Positions 9,406 to 17,206 of a DNA stretch of 35,618 nt are shown here, piece by piece. The translations under genes and the position numbers were made by a program. Location of the stretch: assembly GCA_019637105.1 (NCBI GenBank), contig JAHBWF010000080.1:1-35618 (forward strand), in the 5' to 3' direction. Positions within the stretch are counted from its first letter, which is position 1, and every line of letters starts with the position of its first letter. This stretch comes from Labilithrix sp. (GTDB lineage Bacteria; Myxococcota_A; Polyangia; Polyangiales; Polyangiaceae). The notes beneath the pieces were generated by a model that did no database searches, was not told where the DNA came from, and saw only the letters and a list, made by a program, of their open reading frames with translations.

Positions 9406-11505
9406 CTACTCGCCGGTCTTGAGCTTCGGCATCCGCGTGGACGACGAGCGCCGGCGCTCGCCGGACGTGTTCGGCGGCGGCATCGAGCGCGCGCGGACCA
9501 CCTGCCCTTCGACCGTGACCTCGACGCCGACGGTCCGGCAGCGGCGCGCGAGCCGATCGAGATCGACCTGCGACGACACGAGCAGGCCGCCTTGCGGTGA
9601 GGGCTCGAGGAAGAGCTCCGCGGTCGAGCGGCGCGTCCGCAGCAGCTCGCGTACGTTGGCGTCGTCCACCCACAAGAAGCCGATCGAGGGGACGAAGCTC
9701 CCGCGGCCCACGACGACGCTCGCCTGCGCCAGCGTGCGAGAGAGCGTCTCCGGCAGCGGCGCGATCGCCTCGATGCGCTGGCGGAGCGAGTCGGCTTCGT
9801 AGCCGGCGGAGAGCGCCCGCGCGAGGGTCTGCGGCGCGACGACGAGGTCGAGCGACTCCGCCACCCGCCCCACGTCGACGAAGCCGTAGATCCCGAGGAC
9901 CGAGCTGACCTTCGCGGTCGGCCCGAGGCGGAGAACGTGGGTGTCGAGGAACTTCGACGCGTCGCCGTCTTCGGCGGGCGTCTTGTCGGCGACGAGCGCG
10001 CGGCCGCGCGGCGTCAGCCGGAGCGCGACCTGCGGGGCGCCGTCGGCGTCCTCGCTGTCGTCCTCGCCGAGGTCGAGGATGCCGAGGGCGGGGAGGCTCT
10101 CGAGGACGATCCGCCGCGCGACGTCCATCGGCTCGGGCACCTCGACCGAGACGCGCTCGGCCCAGCGGCGGAGCAGCCGGTCGACGCCCGGGACGCGGTG
10201 GTCGGTCGAGAGGTAGCCCTCGAGGCTCGTCCACGGGATCCAGCGGCTCTCGCCGAGGTCGCGCAGCGCCTCGAGCACGAGCTCGCGCACGACGCTGCTC
10301 GCGCTGGAGTCGCGCTGCTCGGCGGGCAGGCGCAGCGTCTCCGGCTCGCCGCGCGCCTCGTCCCACGCGCCGCCGCGCCGCCACGCGCTGAACAGGAGCT
10401 TGGCGAGGTCGCGGAGGTGGAGCGCGCCCGGCGGCGCGCTGGCGCTGAGCGCCGAGGCGTCCCACAGACCCACCGCGCGCGACAGCGCGATGAGGAGCGC
10501 GACGTGGTACGGGTCGCGCCCGAAGCGCGTGCCCAGCTTGGTGACGAGCGACTTCGGCGTCCCGATCCCGGTGCGGACCTCGTTGCCCGGCTCGCGCGCC
10601 GCGAGCGCGAGCGCCATCGCGAACGGCGCCGGGTCTTGCGAGAAGCGCGCGCGGCGCGGCGCGTGATCGCCCTCGCTGACGAAGCTCTTCACCTGCTGGC
10701 GTCGCGCTTCGCGCTCGGCGTTGCGCGTCGCGCCGATGATCTGGCCGACCTCGGTCGGCACGACGTGACGGTTCGGGTGAACGGGGATGAGCAAGCCCCG
10801 CCGCTCGAGCGAGAAGCCGACGCCGCGGCGCGACGGCGTGGCGCCGGACGCGGTGCGGAGGCGGAGCGGCTCGCGCTCGAGCTCGAGGAGCTCCTCGGTG
10901 TCGACCTCGCCGCCGAGCTCCTCGACGCCCTCCAGCACGCGCCGCTCGGTCGCCGAGAGCTTCTCGATCTCCTCGGCGAGCTTCTCGGGATCGCCGAGCG
11001 TCTCCCAGCCGGTCTCGAGCGAGAGCGCGATGGGCGGCGTCGCGGGGCGCCCGAGGTAGTGGCCGGCGATCGCGCTCACGGTCTCGAACGGCGCCTGCGC
11101 GAGCAGCGCGCGGATGCCGCGCGGGTCTTCGCCCTCCCACGAGCGGAGCTGGACGAGGTACGCCGCGGGGAGCACGAGCTCGACGCGGTTCTTCCCCTCG
11201 GTGCGCGCGAACACGATGCCGCGCTCGGCGAGCGGCTGCAGCGCGGGCGGCACGCTCGGGACGACGAGGACGCCGCGCGCCTCTGCGACGCGATGGAGCA
11301 GCTCGACGCTCGGCGCCGGGAGCCTCGCGGGATCACGGAGCTCAGGCAGCGCGACGAGCGCGCGCGCGATCTGCGCCGGAGGATCGAGCCGCTTCGCGGG
11401 GTCGATCCGGACGCCCAGGCGCGACACCAGAGACTCGAGCTCCGACTTCGGGAGCGCCTTCAGGATGTCCACCAAGCGGAGCGGCATGCGCAATTTAGCC
11501 CCCAC
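9406..11505 (-). CDS. Helicase-associated (XPB/Ssl2 N-terminal-like) domain protein
   Basis: A 699-residue cytoplasmic protein without Walker A or DEAD-box motifs, so not itself a helicase. The C-terminal third resembles the helicase-associated domain found in XPB-type helicases and in stand-alone bacterial proteins: a leading beta strand, then an ARALSAGYEADSLRQRIE-type helix pair, then LPETLSRTL. The N-terminus (LRLVDILKALPKSELESLVSRLG) looks like a small helical domain similar to the SAP/Rho-N type. The function of these stand-alone proteins is unclear, perhaps a DNA-binding or sporulation-related role. The start shown is GTG at 11505 with GAGGA just upstream. An ATG at 11487 (MPLRLVDILKAL) is equally credible. 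The C-terminal tail is basic and Ser/Arg-rich. Domain assignment is moderate confidence. Confidence 0.65.
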   Translation of the reverse strand: MGAKLRMPLRLVDILKALPKSELESLVSRLGVRIDPAKRLDPPAQIARALVALPELRDPARLPAPSVELLHRVAEARGVLVVPSVPPALQPLAERGIVFARTEGKNRVELVLPAAYLVQLRSWEGEDPRGIRALLAQAPFETVSAIAGHYLGRPATPPIALSLETGWETLGDPEKLAEEIEKLSATERRVLEGVEELGGEVDTEELLELEREPLRLRTASGATPSRRGVGFSLERRGLLIPVHPNRHVVPTEVGQIIGATRNAEREARRQQVKSFVSEGDHAPRRARFSQDPAPFAMALALAAREPGNEVRTGIGTPKSLVTKLGTRFGRDPYHVALLIALSRAVGLWDASALSASAPPGALHLRDLAKLLFSAWRRGGAWDEARGEPETLRLPAEQRDSSASSVVRELVLEALRDLGESRWIPWTSLEGYLSTDHRVPGVDRLLRRWAERVSVEVPEPMDVARRIVLESLPALGILDLGEDDSEDADGAPQVALRLTPRGRALVADKTPAEDGDASKFLDTHVLRLGPTAKVSSVLGIYGFVDVGRVAESLDLVVAPQTLARALSAGYEADSLRQRIEAIAPLPETLSRTLAQASVVVGRGSFVPSIGFLWVDDANVRELLRTRRSTAELFLEPSPQGGLLVSSQVDLDRLARRCRTVGVEVTVEGQVVRARSMPPPNTSGERRRSSSTRMPKLKTGE

Positions 11506-11812
11506 GATATCCTCGCATCATTATCCCAGATCGCAGCGCGGTTCCATGCGCCGATGCGCGGTCGCCCGCGCGTTGCTGGGGTTGTCAGTCAGTGTGTACA
11601 CAGGTCGACGGCTTCGTTGATTCTCCTCGTCAGCGTCTCCTCTCCTCCGCTCCTCATTCTTCGGGGATCCTCTTCGGGGCGTGCTCGGAAGCGTTCTGGG
11701 TCGTGGGGTCGCGTGACAGCATGGCATACGCGGCCGCGGCGCGCGTCTGGTGTCCCGGCGATCCAGTCGCGCGCGCCGCATCGGATGGGTCTCGTCCGCT
11801 CGTCGGTGAGGC
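11506..11812. promoter_or_regulatory. Divergent region upstream of the methyltransferase operon
   Basis: About 300 bp with no credible gene. On the minus strand GATAAT (11520-11525) resembles a -10 box for the helicase-like gene. It would leave only about 8 bases of leader before the GTG start, which favours the internal ATG at 11487. A perfect 10-bp palindrome TGTGTACACA lies at 11593-11602, next to a TTGTCA (11582-11587) that could be a rightward -35. The region is less GC-rich than the surrounding genes. Confidence 0.4.
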
Positions 11813-13282
11813 GTGGTATCTACGGAACTCGTGTCCCGCCGGGCTCCTACGCACGCACCGTCCCGAGCGCCGCAGCGCGCCGATCCGCATCGGGTGCGAC
11901 TCACTTGGCCAGGAAGGCAGTGGCGCGAGGGGGACGAGCCCCCCATTTCGGCCGCGCGCCCGAAGGCGCTGACGACGGTCGAGATCGCCGGGGATCCGGA
12001 CCTCGCGAACCGGCTCGTTCACGGCGACGGCCTCGACGTGATCGGCGCGCTCGAGGCCGAGGGCCTCCGCGGTCGCGTCGACCTCGTGTACGTCGATCCG
12101 CCGTACGCCTCGGATCGGGACTACGTCGCGGAGGCGCGCCTCGACGGCCCGGCCGACGGACGAGCGCGCCGGACGCTGGCGTACGAGGACCGCTGGACCT
12201 CGGAGCGCGGCGGCGTCGGCGCGTACCTCGACATGCTCGCCCCGCGCCTCGACGCGCTCACGAGGCTCTTGTCGCCGCGGGGGACGATCTGGGTGCACCT
12301 CGACTGGCGCGCGGCGTACCTCGTCCGCGCCCTCCTCGACGAGATCCTCGGCCGCGACGCCTTCGTGAACGAGATCGTCTGGCGGCGGGCGCCCAACCTC
12401 GGCCGTCAGGCCGCGAGCGGGCAGTTCGGCCGAACGCTCGACACGATCGTCGTCTACGGTCGCGAGCGCGCGCGGCTGCGTCCGCCGACGCGCCTCGAGC
12501 CGATCGAGCCCGGCGCGATCCGGTGGGACGACGAAGGGCGACCGTTCACGAGCGCGCCGCGCGGCGACTACACCGACGCGTCGATCGCGAAGCTCGACGC
12601 CGAGGGGCGCGTCCACCGGACGAAGAGCGGCCGCGTCTACATCAAGTACTTCCTCGTGAAGAACGCCGAGGGCGCGCTCTGCCGCGAGCGCCGCGTCGAC
12701 GCCCTCTGGACCGACGTGGCGCCCCTCCGCCACGCCGCCGCCTCCGAGCGGACCGGCTATCCGACGCAGAAGCCGCGCGCGCTGCTCGAGCGCATCATCA
12801 CGTGCGCCACCGAGCCGGGCAGCTGGGTGGTCGACGCGTTCGCGGGGAGCGGGACCACGGGCGTCGCGGCGCACGCGCTCGGGCGCCGCGCCGTCCTCTC
12901 CGACACGAGCCCCGTCGCGATCGCCACCGCGCGCGCGCGGCTCCTCCGCGACGGCGCTCCGCTCCGGGTGGAGCGCGCGGCGGGCACGAGCGCGCCCGAG
13001 GCGAAGGGCGTGAAGGTCCAGCTGAAGGACGACCGCGTCCGCCTCGTCCAGCCCGCCGAGCCGCTCGCGTGGGCCGTCGGCACCGAGGAGCTCGGAGTCT
13101 TCCGCGCGGCGTGGCACGCCGAGCGCGTCCCGGGCGCGAAGCCCGTCCCGGCCGCGCTCGAGGCGCGCGTCCCGCGGCGCCCGAACCTTTGCGTCCGCGT
13201 CTTCTGCGACGACGGCAGCGTCGGCACCTGGGCCCGCCCGCGCGCCGGCGAGCTCGGGGCCGCCGGAGGAGCGACGACATGA
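11813..13282 (+). CDS. DNA methyltransferase, beta-class N4-cytosine/N6-adenine type
   Basis: Transfers a methyl group from S-adenosylmethionine to an exocyclic amino group of adenine or cytosine in DNA. The catalytic DPPY is at residues 95-98. The SAM-binding DAFAGSGTTG comes much later (341-350), preceded by GYPTQKP. This order (motif IV before I) defines the beta class. The segment between (about 190-310) would hold the target-recognition part. About 130 residues after motif I are extra and unassigned. The start is uncertain: GTG 11813 is the longest reading, GTG 11894 an alternative, and conserved sequence begins near VEIAGDPDLANRLVHGDGLDV. No restriction endonuclease lies beside it, so it looks like an orphan methyltransferase. 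Its stop overlaps the next start (ATGA), indicating translational coupling. Confidence 0.9.
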   Translation: MVSTELVSRRAPTHAPSRAPQRADPHRVRLTWPGRQWREGDEPPISAARPKALTTVEIAGDPDLANRLVHGDGLDVIGALEAEGLRGRVDLVYVDPPYASDRDYVAEARLDGPADGRARRTLAYEDRWTSERGGVGAYLDMLAPRLDALTRLLSPRGTIWVHLDWRAAYLVRALLDEILGRDAFVNEIVWRRAPNLGRQAASGQFGRTLDTIVVYGRERARLRPPTRLEPIEPGAIRWDDEGRPFTSAPRGDYTDASIAKLDAEGRVHRTKSGRVYIKYFLVKNAEGALCRERRVDALWTDVAPLRHAAASERTGYPTQKPRALLERIITCATEPGSWVVDAFAGSGTTGVAAHALGRRAVLSDTSPVAIATARARLLRDGAPLRVERAAGTSAPEAKGVKVQLKDDRVRLVQPAEPLAWAVGTEELGVFRAAWHAERVPGAKPVPAALEARVPRRPNLCVRVFCDDGSVGTWARPRAGELGAAGGATT

Positions 13283-14607
13283 TCCTACGCGACGCCGTGC
13301 ACGGCCTCATCTCGTTCGAGTCGGAGGAGGAGCGGGTCGTCCCGCAGCTCATGGATACGCCGGAGGTCCAGCGGCTCCGGCGGATCCGGCAGCTCGGCGT
13401 GGCGTCGTACGCGTTCCCGGGCGCGGAGCACACGCGCTTCGCGCACGCGATCGGGGCGGCGCACGTGATGAAGCTCCTCTTGGCGCGCCTCCGGCAGATC
13501 CACGGTGAGCTGCCGTTCTGGCAGCAGGTCACGAGCGAGCGCGCGCAGGAGGCGCTCGCCGCGGCGTTCCTCCACGACGTCGGGCACGGTCCGCTCTCGC
13601 ACCTCTTCGAGGACGCGATCGCCGGCTCCTCGCACCACGAGGAGTGGACCGAGCGCATCGTCCTCGATCCGTCGACCGGCGTGAACAAGGTGCTCGCGAA
13701 CGTCGACCCGAGCTTGCCGGAGCGCGTCGCGGCGCTCGTGCGCGGCGAGAACGCGCTGCCCTACCTGGCGCGCGCGGTCAGCGGGACGCTCGACGTCGAC
13801 CGCTGCGACTACCTCCTCCGCGACGCGCACTCGACCGGCGTTCGCTACGGCGTCTTCGACCTCGACTGGCTCTTCCGGAGCCTCCGCTTCGCGCCGGCCG
13901 AGAAGGGCAAGGCCCCGGGCCTCGCGATCGACGGCGCGAAGGGGCTGCCGGCGATCGAGGCGTTCATCCTCGGGCGCTTGTTCATGTTCCAGCAGGTGTA
14001 CCTGCACAAGGCGACGCGCGCCGCCGAGTGGATGATCCGGACGGTGCTCGCGCACGCGAGCGCGGTCGTCGCGGACGGCACGCGCCTCGCGGGGACGCCT
14101 CGGGCGATCGAGCTCGCCGCGCACGGCCAGGCGCCGTCGCTGTCCGACTACCTCGAGCTCGACGACGCCGTGCTGACCGTCGCGATGCGCGCGTGGGAGG
14201 ACGCGAAGGACCGATCGCTCGCGGACATCGCGCGGCGCGTGCGGATGCGCGAGCTGTTCAAGACGTACGAGCTGTTCGGCGAGCAGGCGCTGCCCGAGGG
14301 CAGGCAGCGCGCCTTCGAGACGGCCCAGGACATCGCGCGGTCGCGCGGGTTCGATCCCGCGCTGTACGTCGGGCTCGACGTCGCCTCCGACACGCCGTTC
14401 GGCGCCGAGCCGGATCCGCTCGTCGTGGTCTTCGCCAAGGGCCCGGCGCGCCCGCTCAGCGACGTCTCGTTCCTCCTCGCGCGGCTCGCCGGGCAGGTGA
14501 TGTCGCGGGTTCGTCTGATCGTCGCCCCCGAGCTGCGCGACGAGATCGCGCAGGCGCTCTCCGTGTCCGCCGAGTCCACCCCCCCGCCCGAAGGCGTCGC
14601 CGGATGA
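13279..14607 (+). CDS. HD-domain phosphohydrolase (SAMHD1/YwfO-like)
   Basis: A 442-residue cytoplasmic HD-superfamily protein. The N-terminus reads like the SAMHD1/COG1078 group (DAVHGLI, then QRLRRIRQLG and the first metal ligand His51 in EHTRFAHAIG). The HD pair is His99-Asp100 in FLHDVGHGPLSH, and the final ligand is Asp174 in DVDRCDYLLRD. All H...HD...D residues are present, so it should be active. Family members hydrolyse dNTPs or GTP; the exact substrate cannot be read from sequence. The ATG at 13279 overlaps the methyltransferase stop and has GGAGGA 8 bases upstream, so the start is well supported. Pairing with a methyltransferase could matter for nucleotide-pool or phage-related functions, but that is speculation. 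Confidence 0.92.
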   Translation: MILRDAVHGLISFESEEERVVPQLMDTPEVQRLRRIRQLGVASYAFPGAEHTRFAHAIGAAHVMKLLLARLRQIHGELPFWQQVTSERAQEALAAAFLHDVGHGPLSHLFEDAIAGSSHHEEWTERIVLDPSTGVNKVLANVDPSLPERVAALVRGENALPYLARAVSGTLDVDRCDYLLRDAHSTGVRYGVFDLDWLFRSLRFAPAEKGKAPGLAIDGAKGLPAIEAFILGRLFMFQQVYLHKATRAAEWMIRTVLAHASAVVADGTRLAGTPRAIELAAHGQAPSLSDYLELDDAVLTVAMRAWEDAKDRSLADIARRVRMRELFKTYELFGEQALPEGRQRAFETAQDIARSRGFDPALYVGLDVASDTPFGAEPDPLVVVFAKGPARPLSDVSFLLARLAGQVMSRVRLIVAPELRDEIAQALSVSAESTPPPEGVAG

Positions 14608-15272
14608 CGGCGTGGCCGAGGCTCCCGCTCGCCGCGGCGCTCTCTGGTGTGCTCGCGGCGTCCGCCGTCGCGAGCGCCGAGGAGCGGCCCGGCCGCGGGC
14701 GGGACGCTTCGCACGGGCGCTTCGACGGAGACCTCGGGGTCGCGGGCGCCGTCGGGATGACGGTCGGTCCCCGCGGGCCGCGCGCGGGAGGGGATCTCCG
14801 GTTCCGCTACCTCTCCACGGCGGGCCTCTTCGCGACGTACGAGGACGGGCCGGTCGTGGGCTCGAAGGCGGAGCCGCGGCGCGCGCTCGCGCTCGGCGTC
14901 GAGCTGCGGCCGCTGTTCCTCGCGCGCTGGGCGACGGGGCGTCACCTCGGGGCGCCGCGCCTCGATCTCTTCGTCGACTCGCTCGCGCTCGAGCTCGGCG
15001 CCGTCTTCGTCGAGCCCGCCGGCGCGCGCTTCGGGGCGCGCCCGGGGCTCCAGGCGGGGCTCGGTCTGGAGCTGCCGTTCTTCGCGAGCGCGAGCGGGCC
15101 GTTCGCCGCGCTCCACGGCGGCGTGCGCTGGAGCGACGCGGCGCTCTCGGGCGGGCCGCTCGAGGGGCCGAGCGATCGCGCGTTCTACCTGACCGTCGCG
15201 CTCGGGTGGCAGCAGCTCTTCGGCGGCCACGTCGTCGACCTCGGGGATCGCAAGAAGACGGCTCGTCGATGA
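14604..15272 (+). CDS. Exported outer-membrane barrel-like protein
   Basis: 222 residues with a signal peptide (basic start, LPLAAALSGVLAASA, likely cleavage near AVASA-EE). The mature part has alternating hydrophobic strands, many Gly/aromatic pairs and a penultimate strand AFYLTVALGWQQLF. This suggests a small outer-membrane beta-barrel, although the true C-terminus (HVVDLGDRKKTARR) lacks the terminal aromatic expected of classic porins. No family is recognised. It overlaps the HD gene (ATGA) and the glycerate kinase gene (ATGA), so it is translated with them although its compartment differs. Why an envelope protein is embedded in this operon is unexplained. Confidence 0.75.
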   Translation: MTAWPRLPLAAALSGVLAASAVASAEERPGRGRDASHGRFDGDLGVAGAVGMTVGPRGPRAGGDLRFRYLSTAGLFATYEDGPVVGSKAEPRRALALGVELRPLFLARWATGRHLGAPRLDLFVDSLALELGAVFVEPAGARFGARPGLQAGLGLELPFFASASGPFAALHGGVRWSDAALSGGPLEGPSDRAFYLTVALGWQQLFGGHVVDLGDRKKTARR

Positions 15273-16558
15273 GCCGTCGCGCCGTCGAGGACGCGGTCCG
15301 CCGCGCGCTCGCGCGGCTCGCCCCGAGCGCGCGGGTCGCGGGCGCGCTGCCCGATCGCCCGCCGCGCGCGGGCGCGCCTCGCCGGTCGGGCGCGCCGCGC
15401 GCCGTCTCCGTCGTCGCGATCGGGAAGGCCGCGCCGTCGATGGCGCGCGGGGCGATCGAGCGCTGGGGCGACGCGATCGCGGACGTCCTCGTCGTCACGA
15501 CCGACGGCACGGACGTGGCGTCGGTCGCGCGCGATCCGCGCGTCGAGATCCTCGTCGCGGCGCACCCGCTGCCCGATCGCCGAAGCGCGCGCGCCGCCGA
15601 GCGCTGCCTCGCGCGGGCGCGCTCGTGCGCCGACCGGGATCGCCTCCTGCTCGTCCTCGTCTCGGGCGGCGCGTCGTCGCTCGTCTGCGCGCCGAGCGAC
15701 GGCGTCTCCTTGCGCGACAAACGCGCGGTGACGCGCGCGATGATCGCGAGCGGCGCGTCGATCCAGGAGATCAACGTGGTGCGCAAGCACCTGTCGCGCA
15801 TCAAGGGCGGCGGCCTCGCGCGCGCGGCGTTCCCGGCGAGGGTGGTGACGCTCGCGTCGAGCGACGTCATCGACGGCGCGATCGCCGACGTCGGCTCCGG
15901 CCCGAGCGTGGCCGACGCGAGCTCGGTCGCGCGCGCGCGCCGCCTCCTCGCGCGCTACGCGCCGCGCTACGCCGCCCTGCCGCTCGCCGCGACCGGACGC
16001 GCGCCCAACGCGGCGATCGGCCGGATCGTGGCGTCGCCCGAGGAGCTCGCGCGCGCCGTGGCCCGCGAGCTGCGCGCGCCGCGGAGCGAGGGCCGCGCGC
16101 CGCGGGGCGAGATCGATTCGGGAGGGGCTCGCGCGTTCCGCGTGCGCGTGCTCGAGCCCTCGCAGGGCTCGGTCGATCGACTCGCGCGCGAGTACGTCGA
16201 GGCGGCCCGGCACCTTCGCGCGGGGACGGCGATCGTGCGCGCGGCCGAGCCCTCGCTCGCTGTGCCCGACGGCGCCGGGCGAGGGGGCCGCTCGACCCAC
16301 CTCGCGGCGCTCGTCGGCCTCGAGCTGCCGCGCGGCGCGACGTTCCTCGCCGCGGCGACCGACGGCGTCGACGGCGCGAGCGGGACCGGGGGCGCCGTCG
16401 TCGACGCCACGTTCGTCCGGCGCGCGGGGGAGGCCGCCGTCCGTCGCGCGCTCGCGCGCTACGACGCGGGAGCGCTCCACCTCGCCGCGAAGACGGCGCT
16501 GCCGCTCCGCCCGAGCGGGCACAACCTCGCGGACATCCATGTCCTCGCGATGACGTGA
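15269..16558 (+). CDS. Glycerate 2-kinase, type 2 (DUF4147/MOFRL)
   Basis: ATP-dependent phosphorylation of D-glycerate to 2-phosphoglycerate, feeding lower glycolysis; pyruvate kinase is encoded 8 kb away. Family hallmarks are the phosphate-binding VVAIGKAAPSMARGA, the LLVLVSGGASSLVCAP loop, INVVRKHLSRIKGGGLA and, in the C-terminal MOFRL domain, GRGGRSTHLAAL and AATDGVDGASGTGGAVVD, ending with HNLADIHVL. At 429 residues it is normal length. The ATG overlaps the preceding stop (ATGA). It is the last gene of the four-gene operon. It belongs to the GckA/TtuD group, but I do not assign a symbol because the pathway context is missing. Confidence 0.93.
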   Translation: MSRRAVEDAVRRALARLAPSARVAGALPDRPPRAGAPRRSGAPRAVSVVAIGKAAPSMARGAIERWGDAIADVLVVTTDGTDVASVARDPRVEILVAAHPLPDRRSARAAERCLARARSCADRDRLLLVLVSGGASSLVCAPSDGVSLRDKRAVTRAMIASGASIQEINVVRKHLSRIKGGGLARAAFPARVVTLASSDVIDGAIADVGSGPSVADASSVARARRLLARYAPRYAALPLAATGRAPNAAIGRIVASPEELARAVARELRAPRSEGRAPRGEIDSGGARAFRVRVLEPSQGSVDRLAREYVEAARHLRAGTAIVRAAEPSLAVPDGAGRGGRSTHLAALVGLELPRGATFLAAATDGVDGASGTGGAVVDATFVRRAGEAAVRRALARYDAGALHLAAKTALPLRPSGHNLADIHVLAMT

Positions 16559-16725
16559 GCGCGCGTCGCGCGCGGCGGCGAGCGCGTCGCGTGGCGGCGA
16601 GCGCGTGGCGGCGAGCGCGTCGCGCGCGGCGGCGAGCGCGCAGCGTGTGGGGCGCGGCGAGCACGTCACGCGTGGCGGGCGATCGCGGCGCGCGTGGCGG
16701 CCGAGCACGGTGCGCGGCGCGCGCG
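16559..16725. repeat. Degenerate GC-rich tandem repeat
   Basis: About seven or eight imperfect head-to-tail units of 14-25 bases follow the glycerate kinase stop. The shared core is GCGCGTCGCG...GGCGGCGA. Unit boundaries I could place are 16561, 16582, 16601, 16615, 16636, 16661, 16683 and 16705. Units 1 and 4 are identical (21 bases), and later units diverge. It is non-coding on the plus strand. Its size variation and decay look like slippage or recombination of a short repeat. Confidence 0.7.
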
Positions 16726-16800
16726 CGGTCGCGTGGCCCGATGGCCGGTGTGACGACGGAAGAAACGAGCGCCGGGGGACGCTGGTCCATCACGCGCTCG

Positions 16801-16810
16801 TTCGCGCGAA
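16801..16810. promoter_or_regulatory. Palindrome upstream of the lipoprotein/MNIO pair
   Basis: The perfect 10-base palindrome TTCGCGCGAA sits 15 bases before the ATG of the lipoprotein gene, just ahead of its GAGG ribosome-binding site. It is a candidate repressor site or leader hairpin. Given the GC content it could also arise by chance. Confidence 0.25.
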
Positions 16811-16825
16811 AGCATCGAGGCTGTC

Positions 16826-17185
16826 ATGAAGATCCCTTCTCATATCCTCCAGTTGCTCGTGGTCTCCGTCCCGATCGTCGCCGCGTGCGGCGATGGCGGC
16901 GACGGCGAGCTCGCGCCGGCCACGACCGATCAGAGCGTCCTCGCCGAGCCCTCGGCGGATCACGTCGAGCCGCTCGATCGCGCGTCGGGCGCGCCCGGCG
17001 TCGCGACCGCGTCGAGCCGCGCCGAGCCGCCCCAGGACGACCCCGGTGTGCCGCCGGCGGACGACGCGGCGCGGGGCGCGCCGCGCGACCCGCCGGCCGC
17101 GCCGTCGGGGACGCCGGGGCGGGCGGGCGCGGACGCCGGAGCGCCGGCGACGCCGGAGCCGTGCCCGGCGTGCGGCCTCGGGTGA
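16826..17185 (+). CDS. Small lipoprotein with C-terminal CPACGLG; candidate MNIO substrate
   Basis: 119 residues. A type II signal peptide (hydrophobic ILQLLVVSVPIV and lipobox VAAC) predicts lipidation at Cys21. Residues 22-109 are Ala/Pro/Asp/Gly-rich and probably disordered, like a tether. The last ten residues are PEPCPACGLG, with only two further cysteines (Cys113, Cys116) in a CxxC four residues from the end. GAGG lies 5 bases before the ATG. The stop is 21 bases before the MNIO gene, so the two are probably co-transcribed. A cysteine pair at the very end of a tether next to a Cys-modifying oxidase family suggests it is the enzyme's substrate, a RiPP-like precursor exposed at the envelope; this is inference. 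Without the neighbour it would be called a hypothetical lipoprotein. Confidence 0.82.
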   Translation: MKIPSHILQLLVVSVPIVAACGDGGDGELAPATTDQSVLAEPSADHVEPLDRASGAPGVATASSRAEPPQDDPGVPPADDAARGAPRDPPAAPSGTPGRAGADAGAPATPEPCPACGLG

Positions 17186-17206
17186 CCCAATCGTCGCCGC
17201 CGTCCC

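Noticed and set aside
7751-11140. 1129-codon minus-strand frame
   Set aside because: Overlaps lysA antisense and the helicase-like gene in the wrong frame; composition is Arg/Ala-rich with no domain.
11592-11972. 126-codon frame upstream of the methyltransferase
   Set aside because: No recognisable feature, overlaps the methyltransferase start in another frame; composition looks non-coding.
9937-14607. 1556-codon plus-strand frame ending in the HD protein
   Set aside because: Only the part from 13279 shows a protein family; the rest runs antisense to the helicase-like gene and out of frame through the methyltransferase.
11813-14607. A complete restriction-modification or known phage-defence system
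   Set aside because: No endonuclease, helicase or other effector is encoded near the methyltransferase, and the operon continues into an exported protein and glycerate kinase.
16559-16725. CRISPR array
   Set aside because: Units are contiguous without unique spacers and of unequal length; no cas genes are nearby.
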